Positions 45,506-54,724 of a stretch of DNA of 64,000 bases are shown here, piece by piece (the stretch's first letter is position 1; every line of letters starts with the position of its first letter). Origin of the DNA: a virus; the IMG/VR virus record IMGVR_UViG_3300042936_000811, positions 1 to 64,000 of that record; one strand, 5' to 3'. A program made the position numbers and the translations under genes. The notes below the pieces were generated by a model. The model saw only the letters and a list, made by a program, of their open reading frames with translations. It did not search any database and was not told where the DNA came from.

Positions 45506-46216
45506 ATGAAACTATCAATTATAATATCAACATACCAAAGAACAGATAACTCAACACCTTTTTACTTAAAAAGAGCGTTAGATTGTGTTTTTAATCAAAC
45601 TCATGAAGATTTTAAAGTTTACGTTATTGGAGACAAGTACGAAGATAATGAAGAGTTTATTAACATATGTAAAAGTTACGATAAAGATAAACTCTATTTT
45701 GAAAACCTCCCGTTTGCTAAAGAAAGGGACCGTTATGGTAAAGGGTATGCTCTTTGGTCTTACGGTGGTGTTAACGCGGTTAACTACGGAATTGATAAAT
45801 CATTAGACGATGGAAACTATTATATTTGTCATTTGGACCATGACGACGTATGGGAACCAAATCATTTAGAAGTAATTAATAAATGTCTATTAAATACAAA
45901 CGCCGATTGGGTTTGTACTAAGTCAACTTACTTGTCACCAGAAAAAACTATGCCAAAAATAATTGGTATCGAAAATCATTATATTAATTTTCTACCAAGT
46001 TATGCGACATTAATCCATTCTTCAGTATGTATGAATTTTAATACAATACCATTTAAATATCGTGATTTATTTGATGAAACAGGGGTTGTTGGGTTACCCT
46101 CTGATGGTGAATTATGGAATAGATGTAGAGAACATATATTAAAAAATAACTTAAAAAGTTATTTAATTAACTCAATAACCTGTCACCATGATGAAGAAGG
46201 ATTTGAAAGAAATTGA
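45506..46216 (+). CDS. GT2 glycosyltransferase
   Basis: The 236-residue GT-A protein has SIIISTYQRTDNS...LKRALDCVFNQTHEDFKVYVIGD at the N-terminus and ICHLDHDDVWEPNHLEVINK (DxDD site, about 107-126). A VGLPSDGELWNRCREH stretch lies near 195. It is shorter than many GT2 enzymes but has the whole catalytic core. Confidence 0.8.
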   Translation: MKLSIIISTYQRTDNSTPFYLKRALDCVFNQTHEDFKVYVIGDKYEDNEEFINICKSYDKDKLYFENLPFAKERDRYGKGYALWSYGGVNAVNYGIDKSLDDGNYYICHLDHDDVWEPNHLEVINKCLLNTNADWVCTKSTYLSPEKTMPKIIGIENHYINFLPSYATLIHSSVCMNFNTIPFKYRDLFDETGVVGLPSDGELWNRCREHILKNNLKSYLINSITCHHDEEGFERN

Positions 46217-46275
46217 TTTACATAAACAGTAACTAAAGTATATTTTAAAAAACAATTAACATTTAAGTTTTTAAC

Positions 46276-47013
46276 ATGACAGAAAGAAAAAAAAGAAGTA
46301 CAGTACCACCAAAACCAGTTGATGAGTACAAACCAAGACTAACAAAAAAAGAATTAATATCACAAATCATAAAGAAAAAATCTAAAGAGAAGTTTCTTTC
46401 GGAAAGTCAAAGAAAGTATTATGACATTTTAACTAATAGTCAAATTACCATTTGTTCAGGACCTGCAGGTGTTGGTAAAAGTTACATAGCGATGAAAGCG
46501 GCGGTAGATTTACTCGCAGACCCTACAACACCTTATGAAAAAATCATTATTGTAAGACCCGCAGTTGAGGCCGAAGAAAAATTAGGTTCACTCCCTGGTA
46601 ATGTTGAAGAGAAATTAGACCCTTACATTTTCCCATCGTATTATTTATTAAATAAGATTATTGGTAAAGAAGCGAGAGAAAAATTAAAAGAGATTGAAGC
46701 TATCGAAGTTTTTGCATTGGCCTACATGAGAGGTATGAACATCGACAATTCAATTCTACTATTCGAGGAGGCTCAGAACTCAACACCAAGTCAAATGAAA
46801 TTATTATTAACAAGGATTGGGTTTAATTCTAAATTCTTCCTTTCAGGTGACTTAGAACAATTTGACCGACATAAAGATAAAACTCAGACAGGGTTGTGGG
46901 ACGCACTACAAAAGTTTCAAAATATGGATGATATTGGAACATTCGAATTCAAACCTGAAGATGTGGTTAGAAACCCATTAATTAGTAAAATCCTAAAAAG
47001 ATACGAAAACTAA
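46276..47013 (+). CDS. phoH: PhoH-like ATPase
   Basis: The 245-residue protein has Walker A GPAGVGKS near residue 62, VRPAVEAEEKLGSLPG, a Walker B-like NSILLFEEAQNSTPSQMKLLLTR, and SGDLEQFDRH. PhoH proteins are RNA-associated ATPases/helicases common in large phages. An N-terminal basic stretch (RKKRSTVPPKP) precedes the core. A strong terminator follows, and a TATATTTT sequence (46239-46246) may serve as the -7 box. Confidence 0.9.
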   Translation: MTERKKRSTVPPKPVDEYKPRLTKKELISQIIKKKSKEKFLSESQRKYYDILTNSQITICSGPAGVGKSYIAMKAAVDLLADPTTPYEKIIIVRPAVEAEEKLGSLPGNVEEKLDPYIFPSYYLLNKIIGKEAREKLKEIEAIEVFALAYMRGMNIDNSILLFEEAQNSTPSQMKLLLTRIGFNSKFFLSGDLEQFDRHKDKTQTGLWDALQKFQNMDDIGTFEFKPEDVVRNPLISKILKRYEN

Positions 47014-47023
47014 AATAATTACG

Positions 47024-47069
47024 AACCCAATAAGTATAAATTCAATTTAATTTACTTATTGGGTTTTTT
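47024..47069 (+). terminator. rho-independent terminator after phoH
   Basis: A 13-bp stem (AACCCAATAAGTA with TACTTATTGGGTT) is followed by TTTT. Confidence 0.92.
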
Positions 47070-47087
47070 ACATATTTTTTTACGTAT

Positions 47088-47684
47088 ATGAGAATAGGTA
47101 TAGAAATTAATGGTGTTCTACGAAACACTTTAGACAAAATAGAACAAACTTATCAAAAATTCATGATTGATAAGACTGACGGTATTGAGGAAGAAAACAC
47201 CTTCAATTACGAGATAACAACACCTGTTGATAGTCTTGATTTAAAAAAACATTTTAGTTTTGAAAATGATGAGGAGTTATACTCATTCTTGTATGAAGAA
47301 TTTCCTATGGAAATTTTTGGACATGCTCAATCAGCAGAATACTCAACATTTAACGATTTAAATGAAATCTACTTAAAATTAAGAAATGAACATGATTTAA
47401 TTATTATTTCTGACGAAATTAATAAATCAAAACCCGCTTCATTATTTTTCTTATCTAAATTTGGATGCGAATTTGAAAAGGTAAAATTCTATAGTAATTT
47501 AACAATTAACTCTATGTGGGATGAAATTGATGTTTTACTTACCGCAAATCCCGCACTATTATTAGACCATCCATCAGATAAAACATTAATTAAATATGAA
47601 ACAATTTATAACAATAATGTTGAATCGGAATACACAATAAACACAATCAAAGAATTGGAAGATAAATTAAAAATTATTTTATAA
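47088..47684 (+). CDS. HAD-like protein with altered nucleophile motif
   Basis: The 198-residue protein has the layout of small HAD hydrolases: MRIGIEINGVLRNTLDKIEQ at the N-terminus, DLIIISDEINKSKPASLFFLSKFG in the middle and DEIDVLLTANPALLLDHP near the C-terminus. In active enzymes motif I is DxD; here it reads ExN, so normal phosphoryl-transfer chemistry should be lost or changed. It is coupled to the next gene by a one-base overlap. Confidence 0.6.
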   Translation: MRIGIEINGVLRNTLDKIEQTYQKFMIDKTDGIEEENTFNYEITTPVDSLDLKKHFSFENDEELYSFLYEEFPMEIFGHAQSAEYSTFNDLNEIYLKLRNEHDLIIISDEINKSKPASLFFLSKFGCEFEKVKFYSNLTINSMWDEIDVLLTANPALLLDHPSDKTLIKYETIYNNNVESEYTINTIKELEDKLKIIL

Positions 47685-47959
47685 TGTTAAAAATATTAGG
47701 AGAACATTACTATTTGGATTTAGATAAGATTGACGAATATATCCAAATAAAACAAGAGCCGTCATCTTCTTCGGGTGAAACCGATAGTACACAAATTAAT
47801 ATCGTAAAATACGAAACGATTAAACTCATGTTAGATGTTATTATGGATGATGGAGATGAAGTCGACGAAACTTTAGCAGGTAAAGGGTCAGAGATTACAA
47901 TTCCATTTAAATTAGCCTTTAACACACTTTTAAATAAAAAATTACTAAATAAATACTAA
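47684..47959 (+). CDS. hypothetical small acidic protein
   Basis: The 91-residue protein MLKILGEHYYLDLDKIDEYIQIK has an acidic Ser-rich linker (PSSSSGETDSTQ) and a helical C-terminal half. No motif is recognised. Overlapping starts place it in one unit with the HAD-like and following glycosyltransferase genes. Confidence 0.55.
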   Translation: MLKILGEHYYLDLDKIDEYIQIKQEPSSSSGETDSTQINIVKYETIKLMLDVIMDDGDEVDETLAGKGSEITIPFKLAFNTLLNKKLLNKY

Positions 47960-47963
47960 TACA

Positions 47964-49028
47964 ATGAATAAAGAACAAATTTCAAAATTAGAACAGTCAG
48001 TTCAAAACATGAAAGATAAGAAATCAAGAATCTATCTTTTAGTTCAGGATACTAAGGGTAATGCCAAAGCATCAATCGCCTACATTTATAATTTAGGAAT
48101 GGCATTATTAAACGAAGGATATAACCCAATCATTTTACATGAGAAACCTGATTATACAGGAGTATCAGGATGGTTAGGTGAATCATACATGACATCATTA
48201 CCTCATAAATCTATCGAAGGTCAAAACTTAGAGGTTTCACCTGAAGATTTTATTGTTATCCCTGAATTATACGGATTTGTAATGAGTCAAATCGCTAAAT
48301 TACCTTGTGGTAAAATTGTGTTATGTCAAGCTTATGACCACGTATTGGAAACATTACAACCAGGTCAATCTTGGTCACAATTAGGGTTTTACAAATGTAT
48401 TACTACATCAGAAACCCAAATGGAGTTTTTAGAAAACTTAATGAAAGGTATTTCTTATGATGTTTTAAAACCATTCATTTCGGAATCATTCACCAAACAA
48501 ACATTACCACCAAAACCAATTGTTGCAGTCCATTCAAGAGACCAAAGAGATTCGGTTAATTTAATTAAATCTTTCTACATAAAATTCCCTCAATATAGAT
48601 GGGTCACTTTTAGAGATATGAGAGGTTTATCCGAAGAAGAATTTTCTAAATCATTAAAAGAAAGTTTCTTATCTGTATGGATTGATGAAACAAGTGCTTA
48701 TGGTACATTCCCATTAGAATCAATGACTTGCGGGGTACCTGTTTTAGGTTTAACACCAAACTTACTACCATCTTGGATGTCAGAGGATAATGGTATATGG
48801 ATTAACAATAAAAATCAAATGGTTGATTTTGTTGCTGACTTCTTACAAAATTGGTTGGAGGACAATGTTAACCCTAATTTATATGAGGAAATGATTAAAA
48901 CAGTTGAGAATTTACCAACAAAAAAAGAATTCAATGAGGTTTCGGTAAAATTATTTACTGATTATATTAACACAAGATTTGCCTCATTTCAAGAACAATT
49001 AACTAAACTAGAAACTATCGAAGAGTAA
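47964..49028 (+). CDS. GT-B (GT4-like) glycosyltransferase
   Basis: The 354-residue protein has SRIYLLVQDTKGNAKASIAYIYNLGMALLNEGYNPIILHE at the N-terminus, IVAVHSRDQRDSVNLI at the start of the second domain and a donor-site region YGTFPLESMTCGVPVLGLTPN (about 248-268). It is followed after one base by a GT2 gene. A role in the same glycan pathway is likely. Confidence 0.65.
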   Translation: MNKEQISKLEQSVQNMKDKKSRIYLLVQDTKGNAKASIAYIYNLGMALLNEGYNPIILHEKPDYTGVSGWLGESYMTSLPHKSIEGQNLEVSPEDFIVIPELYGFVMSQIAKLPCGKIVLCQAYDHVLETLQPGQSWSQLGFYKCITTSETQMEFLENLMKGISYDVLKPFISESFTKQTLPPKPIVAVHSRDQRDSVNLIKSFYIKFPQYRWVTFRDMRGLSEEEFSKSLKESFLSVWIDETSAYGTFPLESMTCGVPVLGLTPNLLPSWMSEDNGIWINNKNQMVDFVADFLQNWLEDNVNPNLYEEMIKTVENLPTKKEFNEVSVKLFTDYINTRFASFQEQLTKLETIEE

Positions 49029-49029
49029 T

Positions 49030-49842
49030 ATGGAAAACACACAAAAATTTGACGTATCGGTTATTTTACCAATTAAGTCAGGAAAAGCAAACGGATTTAC
49101 TGAATATTTTGAAAAATGTATTGAGTCATTAAAAAATCAAAAAGTTGGTATCAATGAATTAATTATAGTTCACACTAACGAAACACATATTGTAGATTAC
49201 TTAAATCAATTTGATTTTGGTACTTTAAATGTAGTTAAAGTTGCGTGGACAAAAGACGCTAACTACGCATCACAAATAAATCATGGTGTGAGGTCGGCAA
49301 AATCTAAATGGGTTTCTCTATTTGAGTTTGACGATGAGTATTCAAGTATTTGGTTTAAAAACGTTGAGGTCTACGCTAACTCATATCCTGATGTTGACGC
49401 ATTCTTACCTATCGTTGTTGATACAGACCAAACAGGTAAATTTGCAGGATTTACAAATGAGGCAACATTCGCAGCAAACTTCACACCAGAAATGGGTATT
49501 TTAACTCATGAAACTTTATTAGAATATCAGAATTTTCAAACTTCAGGTATGGTTATTAAAACATCATCTTTTATTGATTTTGGTTTAATTAAACCATCAT
49601 TCAAATTAACATTTGGATATGAATTTTTCTTAAGAATGACACATAACTCAGTTAAGATTATGTCAATACCTAAGATTGGGTATAAACATGTTAACTTGAG
49701 AGACGGGTCTATTTTTTGGAATTATAAAAATGGTGACGATAGATTAACGGAAGGTGAAGTAAGATTTTGGATTGACTCGGCCAAAAAAGAATACTTTTTT
49801 ATTAACGACAGGGCCATAAAGTATGAACCCCAAACAGTTTAA
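49030..49842 (+). CDS. GT2 glycosyltransferase
   Basis: The 270-residue GT-A protein has VSVILPIKSGKANGFTEYFEKCIESLKNQ, ASQINHGVRSAKSKWVSLFEFDDEYSS with the D-D site near 98-100, and TFGYEFFLRMTHN. The stop overlaps the start of the sigma-like gene by one base, placing sugar transfer and transcription genes in one transcript. Confidence 0.78.
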   Translation: MENTQKFDVSVILPIKSGKANGFTEYFEKCIESLKNQKVGINELIIVHTNETHIVDYLNQFDFGTLNVVKVAWTKDANYASQINHGVRSAKSKWVSLFEFDDEYSSIWFKNVEVYANSYPDVDAFLPIVVDTDQTGKFAGFTNEATFAANFTPEMGILTHETLLEYQNFQTSGMVIKTSSFIDFGLIKPSFKLTFGYEFFLRMTHNSVKIMSIPKIGYKHVNLRDGSIFWNYKNGDDRLTEGEVRFWIDSAKKEYFFINDRAIKYEPQTV

Positions 49843-50591
49843 TGACAGAAATTATTAATTTAACAGGAAACACCAATGTTGAGTTAAAAAAGAAAGGTAG
49901 AAAACCAACACAATTAAATTATTTTGATGTTCCCGAAGAGCAGGCCGTTGTTAGATTTTTAGAATCAACCTCCTACGAAGAACGAAATAAAATTTATAAT
50001 GATTTTTTAAAAAAACCTTTAGATAAGATGATATCTTCGATAATTCGAAGATACAAATTATATAGAAAAGACATGGACTTTACGGAGATACATGTAGACA
50101 CTCACTCATTCTTAATGACAAAAATTGAAAAGTTTAAACCCTCTAGAGAGAAAAAAGCTTATTCATATTTTGGTACAATCTGTAAGAATTATCTTATGGG
50201 TCAAATTATTAAGGACCAAAAAGAAACTAACCGAAAAATATCATATGAAGATATCTCAACGAGTATAGAAAATAACCCTAACTTTTCTTACAGTATAGAA
50301 AAAGAAGGTATTGATTCAGAAAAAGTAATTAAAAACTTTTTACTTGAGTTAGATAATTTGCTAGAAAATGAGAGTTTATCGGAAAACGAAATCAAACTAG
50401 GTCATGCGTTACATGACCTTTTTGAGAATTATGAATCTATTTTTATCGGTAACGATAATAATAAATTTAATAAAAATATTATACTACTCTCATTAAGGGA
50501 AATGACTAATTTGTCAACCAAAGAAATTAGGGGGTCAATGAAGAAATACAAAACAATGTATTATACTTTAGTGGAGAATATGGTTAAATAA
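49842..50591 (+). CDS. probable gp55-like late sigma factor
   Basis: The 249-residue protein has a sigma region 2-like core of the T4 gp55 type: FLKKPLDKMISSIIRRYKLY, VDTHSFLMTKIEKFKPSREKKAYSYFGTICKNYLMGQIIKDQKE (split about 83-126). A C-terminal LSLREMTNLSTKEIRGSMKKYK resembles a helix-turn-helix-like tail. In T4-type phages gp55 directs host RNA polymerase to late promoters. It lies just before the baseplate genes. Assignment is by pattern, not by a search. Confidence 0.65.
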   Translation: MTEIINLTGNTNVELKKKGRKPTQLNYFDVPEEQAVVRFLESTSYEERNKIYNDFLKKPLDKMISSIIRRYKLYRKDMDFTEIHVDTHSFLMTKIEKFKPSREKKAYSYFGTICKNYLMGQIIKDQKETNRKISYEDISTSIENNPNFSYSIEKEGIDSEKVIKNFLLELDNLLENESLSENEIKLGHALHDLFENYESIFIGNDNNKFNKNIILLSLREMTNLSTKEIRGSMKKYKTMYYTLVENMVK

Positions 50592-50605
50592 AATTTTATA
50601 GTTAA

Positions 50606-50613
50606 TATTTATT
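50606..50613 (+). promoter_or_regulatory. candidate late motif TATTTATT
   Basis: The plus strand reads AATATTTATTGTA, 3 nt before the start at 50617. It marks the beginning of the baseplate-type genes. Confidence 0.5.
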
Positions 50614-50616
50614 GTA

Positions 50617-50994
50617 ATGGGAAGACCACAAAAAAAAGAAATTAATTTAACTAAAGAGTCGATGTTATCTTTGATGCAAGAAATCTATAATGAACTTGTT
50701 GAACAAAGAAACACTGCGATTAGAATACAAAATAAAATGTTGACAATGATGAAAGAACCTGAAGATATGACTCTAATAGGTCCTGTTATTGAAAAGCAAC
50801 AAAAAATCATTAACGATTGTGTTGAAAAGAAATTAACATTATCTAAACTGCAATCTACTATGTGGGAAAAATCTAATACCGCAGGAAGTGGTAGTTTCTC
50901 AATTACTGATTTAGGTGTGGATGATGATTTATTAGAAAATTTAATACTAAAAGACGCGTCTAAACCTGACGGGTCTTACAAAATGAAAAACTAA
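50617..50994 (+). CDS. hypothetical helical protein
   Basis: The 125-residue protein starts MGRPQKKEINLTKESMLSLMQEI and is mostly helical, with a coiled-coil-like stretch to about residue 90 and a Ser/Gly linker before a short acidic end. Its position at the head of the baseplate unit suggests a virion or assembly role. A small terminase subunit would be another possibility but has no direct support. Confidence 0.5.
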   Translation: MGRPQKKEINLTKESMLSLMQEIYNELVEQRNTAIRIQNKMLTMMKEPEDMTLIGPVIEKQQKIINDCVEKKLTLSKLQSTMWEKSNTAGSGSFSITDLGVDDDLLENLILKDASKPDGSYKMKN

Positions 50995-50999
50995 CTAAA

Positions 51000-52907
51000 A
51001 TGGCATCATTAGATTTAGGTCTTGATTATAAAGACGCACAAAAAAAGATTGCGGCGACCACCACATATAAGGATTTAAAAACTCAATATGATGACACTTC
51101 TAAAAAAGCTGGAGAGTCTTTTGATACTGCCAAACAAAACGTTACTGAGTCTATAGATAAAGTCAAAGAACAGACTAAAAGATTTCAAAGGGAAATCAAA
51201 AATCAATTTGAACAATTACTAGATATTAATAATCTTACTGGTGGTAAGGGAGGTAGTTCAATTAGTTACGTTAAAAAAACATTAATTAGGGTTATTAAGA
51301 ATATTGAACCTAAAATTATTGAGCTTCTTATGGAAGAAGCAATAAATGCGGTTGGTTGTGACCAACAACAAACATATGCGGCTCAGGTGGTGTATGTTAA
51401 AGTAAGTTCAATAGACTTGATTAACCTATTAAAAAAAGACCCGTCAAGTAAAGAAGGTAAAGTCTTATACGAAAGAAATCCTGTTAACGTACAACTTTAT
51501 CCATTCTCAATGAACAAAGAGTTGTATCAAAGAATTCAAAGTGGTCAACCTTACTCAACTGACAACGGTCAACAATATATTGGTCAATCAGGACAAGCGT
51601 TATTTGATATTCAATACGTTGACACAAATAACTTAGGAGAAACTGGTCCGTGGTTTAAGGTAACTCTACCTAATAGAGCAAACAATATTAATAAAGTTGG
51701 TACTTTTTTAGCCGATTATTATAGAACAACTAAAGTTGTTGAGTTCACAAATATTATGGCAAATATTATGGAGTCATTAAGTGGAGCCATATCTATTAGT
51801 GCAAATGTTGGAGTAGCTCAAGCCGAAGACACTAATAAACTTATGTTAATCATCCAAAGGGTTTTAGGTTTATGTTTTGATAATAAAAAAGAAATCGATG
51901 TTAGTGGTATTGCAAAATTAGCCGAACTCGATGATATTGATGAGTCGTTTTTTGAATTCACAGATATTGATTTACGTAATATTGACCAAAGAGTAACTAA
52001 CATTAAAAATGGTGTGATTGAATTTGAGGATTGTGGTAATGTTAAATTACCCGTTAATTATGATGACATTCTAAATGATTTAGGTACATTAAATTTTATT
52101 GAGGATAAGGATTTAGTCGATGCTGCTGACGCATTAACTCAAACATTAATTAACAATCCTGAATGGCAAGGTTTTGCTATTGAGGGGAATATTAAAGCCA
52201 CGGTAGATTTAAACTTCCTTAAATTAATCGTTCAAGGAATTGCCGCGTCGTTACTATCTCCAAAAGTATTATTACCAATATTTGTAATGTTAAAATCATT
52301 AGGTCAAACATTTGTTGATGGTGTTAACTCATTCGTCGCTTTCATGAAAACATTTAAAAAGTTTTTTATAAACTTAATGTCAAAAATAGGAGCTTTATTT
52401 GTTAAGGAACTTTTTGAAATAATTAAAAAAGATATTTTAAATTTAATCCAATCAGTAATTCAAGATGTTGCTAGAGAAAAAATGGATAAAAGAATTATTA
52501 TGATTTTAAAGTTAATCCAACTTATAATTGTTGTGGCTCAGTTTATATCGGATTGGCGTAAATGTAAGAGTGTTATTGATGAAATTCTATCATTGTTAAA
52601 GATTGCGACTTCTGGATGGGGTGGTGAAATACCATTACCTCTATTATTTGCATCTCAATTTATGGATGGATATTCTGAATCTCGTGCGTTTATTGGAGCT
52701 ATTGAGGAAATGCAAAAACTTGGTATCCCAACAGGTACAATGCCAGATGGAAGTCCTAATTTAGATGTTCTAAAAATGTTAGGGCAAATGAAATCTATGT
52801 CATCGGAAGAGGCTGAAAATGGTAAGGTACAAATTGCAATACCACCATTAACAATGACACCAGCAGGTCTGACAGTTCCTTCGAGTGCTTTCGGTAAAAA
52901 AATGTAA
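51000..52907 (+). CDS. large virion-type protein, probably baseplate/tail
   Basis: The 635-residue protein has an N-terminal helical region (DDTSKKAGESFDTAKQNVTESIDKV, written in part), a mixed middle part with PVNVQLYPFSMNKELYQRIQ, and several hydrophobic helices (about 405-440 and 500-525). The hydrophobic segments are long enough to be membrane-active or to pack in a tail hub. It lies upstream of the gp5-like gene. No family is recognised. Confidence 0.5.
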   Translation: MASLDLGLDYKDAQKKIAATTTYKDLKTQYDDTSKKAGESFDTAKQNVTESIDKVKEQTKRFQREIKNQFEQLLDINNLTGGKGGSSISYVKKTLIRVIKNIEPKIIELLMEEAINAVGCDQQQTYAAQVVYVKVSSIDLINLLKKDPSSKEGKVLYERNPVNVQLYPFSMNKELYQRIQSGQPYSTDNGQQYIGQSGQALFDIQYVDTNNLGETGPWFKVTLPNRANNINKVGTFLADYYRTTKVVEFTNIMANIMESLSGAISISANVGVAQAEDTNKLMLIIQRVLGLCFDNKKEIDVSGIAKLAELDDIDESFFEFTDIDLRNIDQRVTNIKNGVIEFEDCGNVKLPVNYDDILNDLGTLNFIEDKDLVDAADALTQTLINNPEWQGFAIEGNIKATVDLNFLKLIVQGIAASLLSPKVLLPIFVMLKSLGQTFVDGVNSFVAFMKTFKKFFINLMSKIGALFVKELFEIIKKDILNLIQSVIQDVAREKMDKRIIMILKLIQLIIVVAQFISDWRKCKSVIDEILSLLKIATSGWGGEIPLPLLFASQFMDGYSESRAFIGAIEEMQKLGIPTGTMPDGSPNLDVLKMLGQMKSMSSEEAENGKVQIAIPPLTMTPAGLTVPSSAFGKKM

Positions 52908-52909
52908 TT

Positions 52910-53122
52910 ATGACAAAAAAAGAACAATCGGAAAAAGCCGTAAAAATAATAAAAGACTACAAATCACACTCAAATAAAGATTTGACTTTTGTTATGGATT
53001 TTATTCAGGAAGATTTTAAATTTACCAAAGATGCGGTCATTAAAATGACCGAACATTTAGATAAATTAGAATTAACTTACAATACTATTCTTAAAGAATA
53101 TCAAAACAGAACTATTAAATAA
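52910..53122 (+). CDS. hypothetical 70-residue protein
   Basis: This is a small charged helical protein ([20 protein letters not shown]). It sits between two structural genes, with a 2-nt gap before it and a one-base overlap after it. The tight coupling argues that it is real. The function is unknown. Confidence 0.6.
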   Translation: MTKKEQSEKAVKIIKDYKSHSNKDLTFVMDFIQEDFKFTKDAVIKMTEHLDKLELTYNTILKEYQNRTIK

Positions 53123-54702
53123 TGAAAATAGACCAATCTAATAAGTATCAAATTATATTTCCTGGTATCGTTTACGATAACCAAGACCCGATGATGTTAG
53201 GTAGACTTAGAGTAATACCTGAAACACAAACATATAGTGATATTTTAGCTTCAGTTCCTGATTGGAATGAGGAAATAGATAAATGGACTTCTAAAGACCC
53301 GTTAATTTTTTTACCATTACTACCTTTTTATTTTAGCCAAGTACCGAAAAAAGACGAGTACGTACATATTATATATCAAAATAAAAAATTTAATTTCCAA
53401 AGTCAATTTTATATTCAAGGACCGTTTTCGTCACCAATGACAACACCTTTTGAGTATTATCAAGGCGCTAAGAAATTTTTAGCTGCGGGAGATAGAATTA
53501 AACAAGGTATTTCGATTAAAAATAGTGATGGGCAATATCGTAACAAAGATAGTTATGGTGTATTTCCCGAACCTGGTGATAACGCATTGTTAGGACGTGG
53601 TTCCGCCGATGTAGTTGTTAAAGAAAATGAGGTTTTAATTAGAGCGGGTAAAACAAAAGTATTAAGTACAACACAATTACCTGTTGGAAATGCGATGAGG
53701 TCATTCTTACAACTTTCAAATTTTACCCAACAAAAAGTTTTATTACCCCAAGAAAGTCAAGCTAGATTAGTTGAAAATGTAAAGGTAGTTAAAAAAATAA
53801 TAATCTGGGATATTGAAAATTTAGAAAACACTCAAAATGTTTTTAATGGGTCTGTTGGATTATACAATGTAATACCAAGTCAGAAAGTTAACAGTAAAAA
53901 TTTTAAGTCCGACACTATCCTTAACTTAAGTGTTGGTACCGATTATAGTGGCCCTATTGAGGAAGTAAAATTTACCGCCAAAAGTTTTAACGAATCATTA
54001 ACTTTAATTAATAAATTTAGTGATGGAGTTTTTAAAAAATTTATTGATTTACCTAATTATGTTGTTAACAACCAATTACGTAATATACCTCAAGACCAAA
54101 TATTTCCATTTGTTGTTACCCCATCAAAATTAACTTATGAAAAAGGTGTTAAATTCTCACCATCACAAGTTGTAAATGATGTTGCGGAACTAACTAATTA
54201 TGTTAATTTTTATAGTAAAATTAAATTAAATATGGGGTTAGTTAATAGTGGGTGGTTTTTAGTTTGGGAAAACAAAAATGGAACTGCACTTATTGGACCT
54301 CAAGGGGATATTAAAACTGAAACAGTTACTCCATCCGAGTTTGTACCTTCAGATGTCACTTATGGTGTCTTAGGAGCTCAAAAAATTTATTTACTATCTC
54401 AAGACTCTACAGGACCTAAAGGTAAGATTAGTTTAAGTCAAACTTTATATGGTATACCACAAGATAAATTTATTGGTGACGAAAGTAGTATTTTTAATAA
54501 GACATACCCAACAACAAGAGGTGATGAGTTAATGAAACTACTTAGAAAAATATTTTCATTTGTTACTGGTCACGTACATCCTGTGGCTACGGCACCACCT
54601 ATTCCTGTTGCCGCAGGTAACGGACAAACCTCCGCAGAAATTAATGCAATTCTTGCTGACGCAGAAAATACCATCCTAAATCAAAATATCCGAATTAATT
54701 GA
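53122..54702 (+). CDS. gp5-like baseplate hub protein (OB-fold)
   Basis: The 526-residue protein opens with [21 protein letters not shown] (residues 11-31), the signature of the gp5/VgrG N-terminal OB-fold. [22 protein letters not shown] follows, where family members have the PF...P..GE.V segment. A later segment is [25 protein letters not shown]. It ends with [17 protein letters not shown]. No lysozyme domain is seen, unlike T4 gp5. It probably forms the central baseplate spike base. Confidence 0.75.
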   Translation: MKIDQSNKYQIIFPGIVYDNQDPMMLGRLRVIPETQTYSDILASVPDWNEEIDKWTSKDPLIFLPLLPFYFSQVPKKDEYVHIIYQNKKFNFQSQFYIQGPFSSPMTTPFEYYQGAKKFLAAGDRIKQGISIKNSDGQYRNKDSYGVFPEPGDNALLGRGSADVVVKENEVLIRAGKTKVLSTTQLPVGNAMRSFLQLSNFTQQKVLLPQESQARLVENVKVVKKIIIWDIENLENTQNVFNGSVGLYNVIPSQKVNSKNFKSDTILNLSVGTDYSGPIEEVKFTAKSFNESLTLINKFSDGVFKKFIDLPNYVVNNQLRNIPQDQIFPFVVTPSKLTYEKGVKFSPSQVVNDVAELTNYVNFYSKIKLNMGLVNSGWFLVWENKNGTALIGPQGDIKTETVTPSEFVPSDVTYGVLGAQKIYLLSQDSTGPKGKISLSQTLYGIPQDKFIGDESSIFNKTYPTTRGDELMKLLRKIFSFVTGHVHPVATAPPIPVAAGNGQTSAEINAILADAENTILNQNIRIN

Positions 54703-54710
54703 TATTTATA
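54703..54710 (+). promoter_or_regulatory. candidate late motif TATTTATA
   Basis: The plus strand reads GATATTTATAAGT, directly after the stop of the gp5-like gene and 14 nt before the start at 54725. Confidence 0.55.
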
Positions 54711-54724
54711 AGTAAAACACTTAA

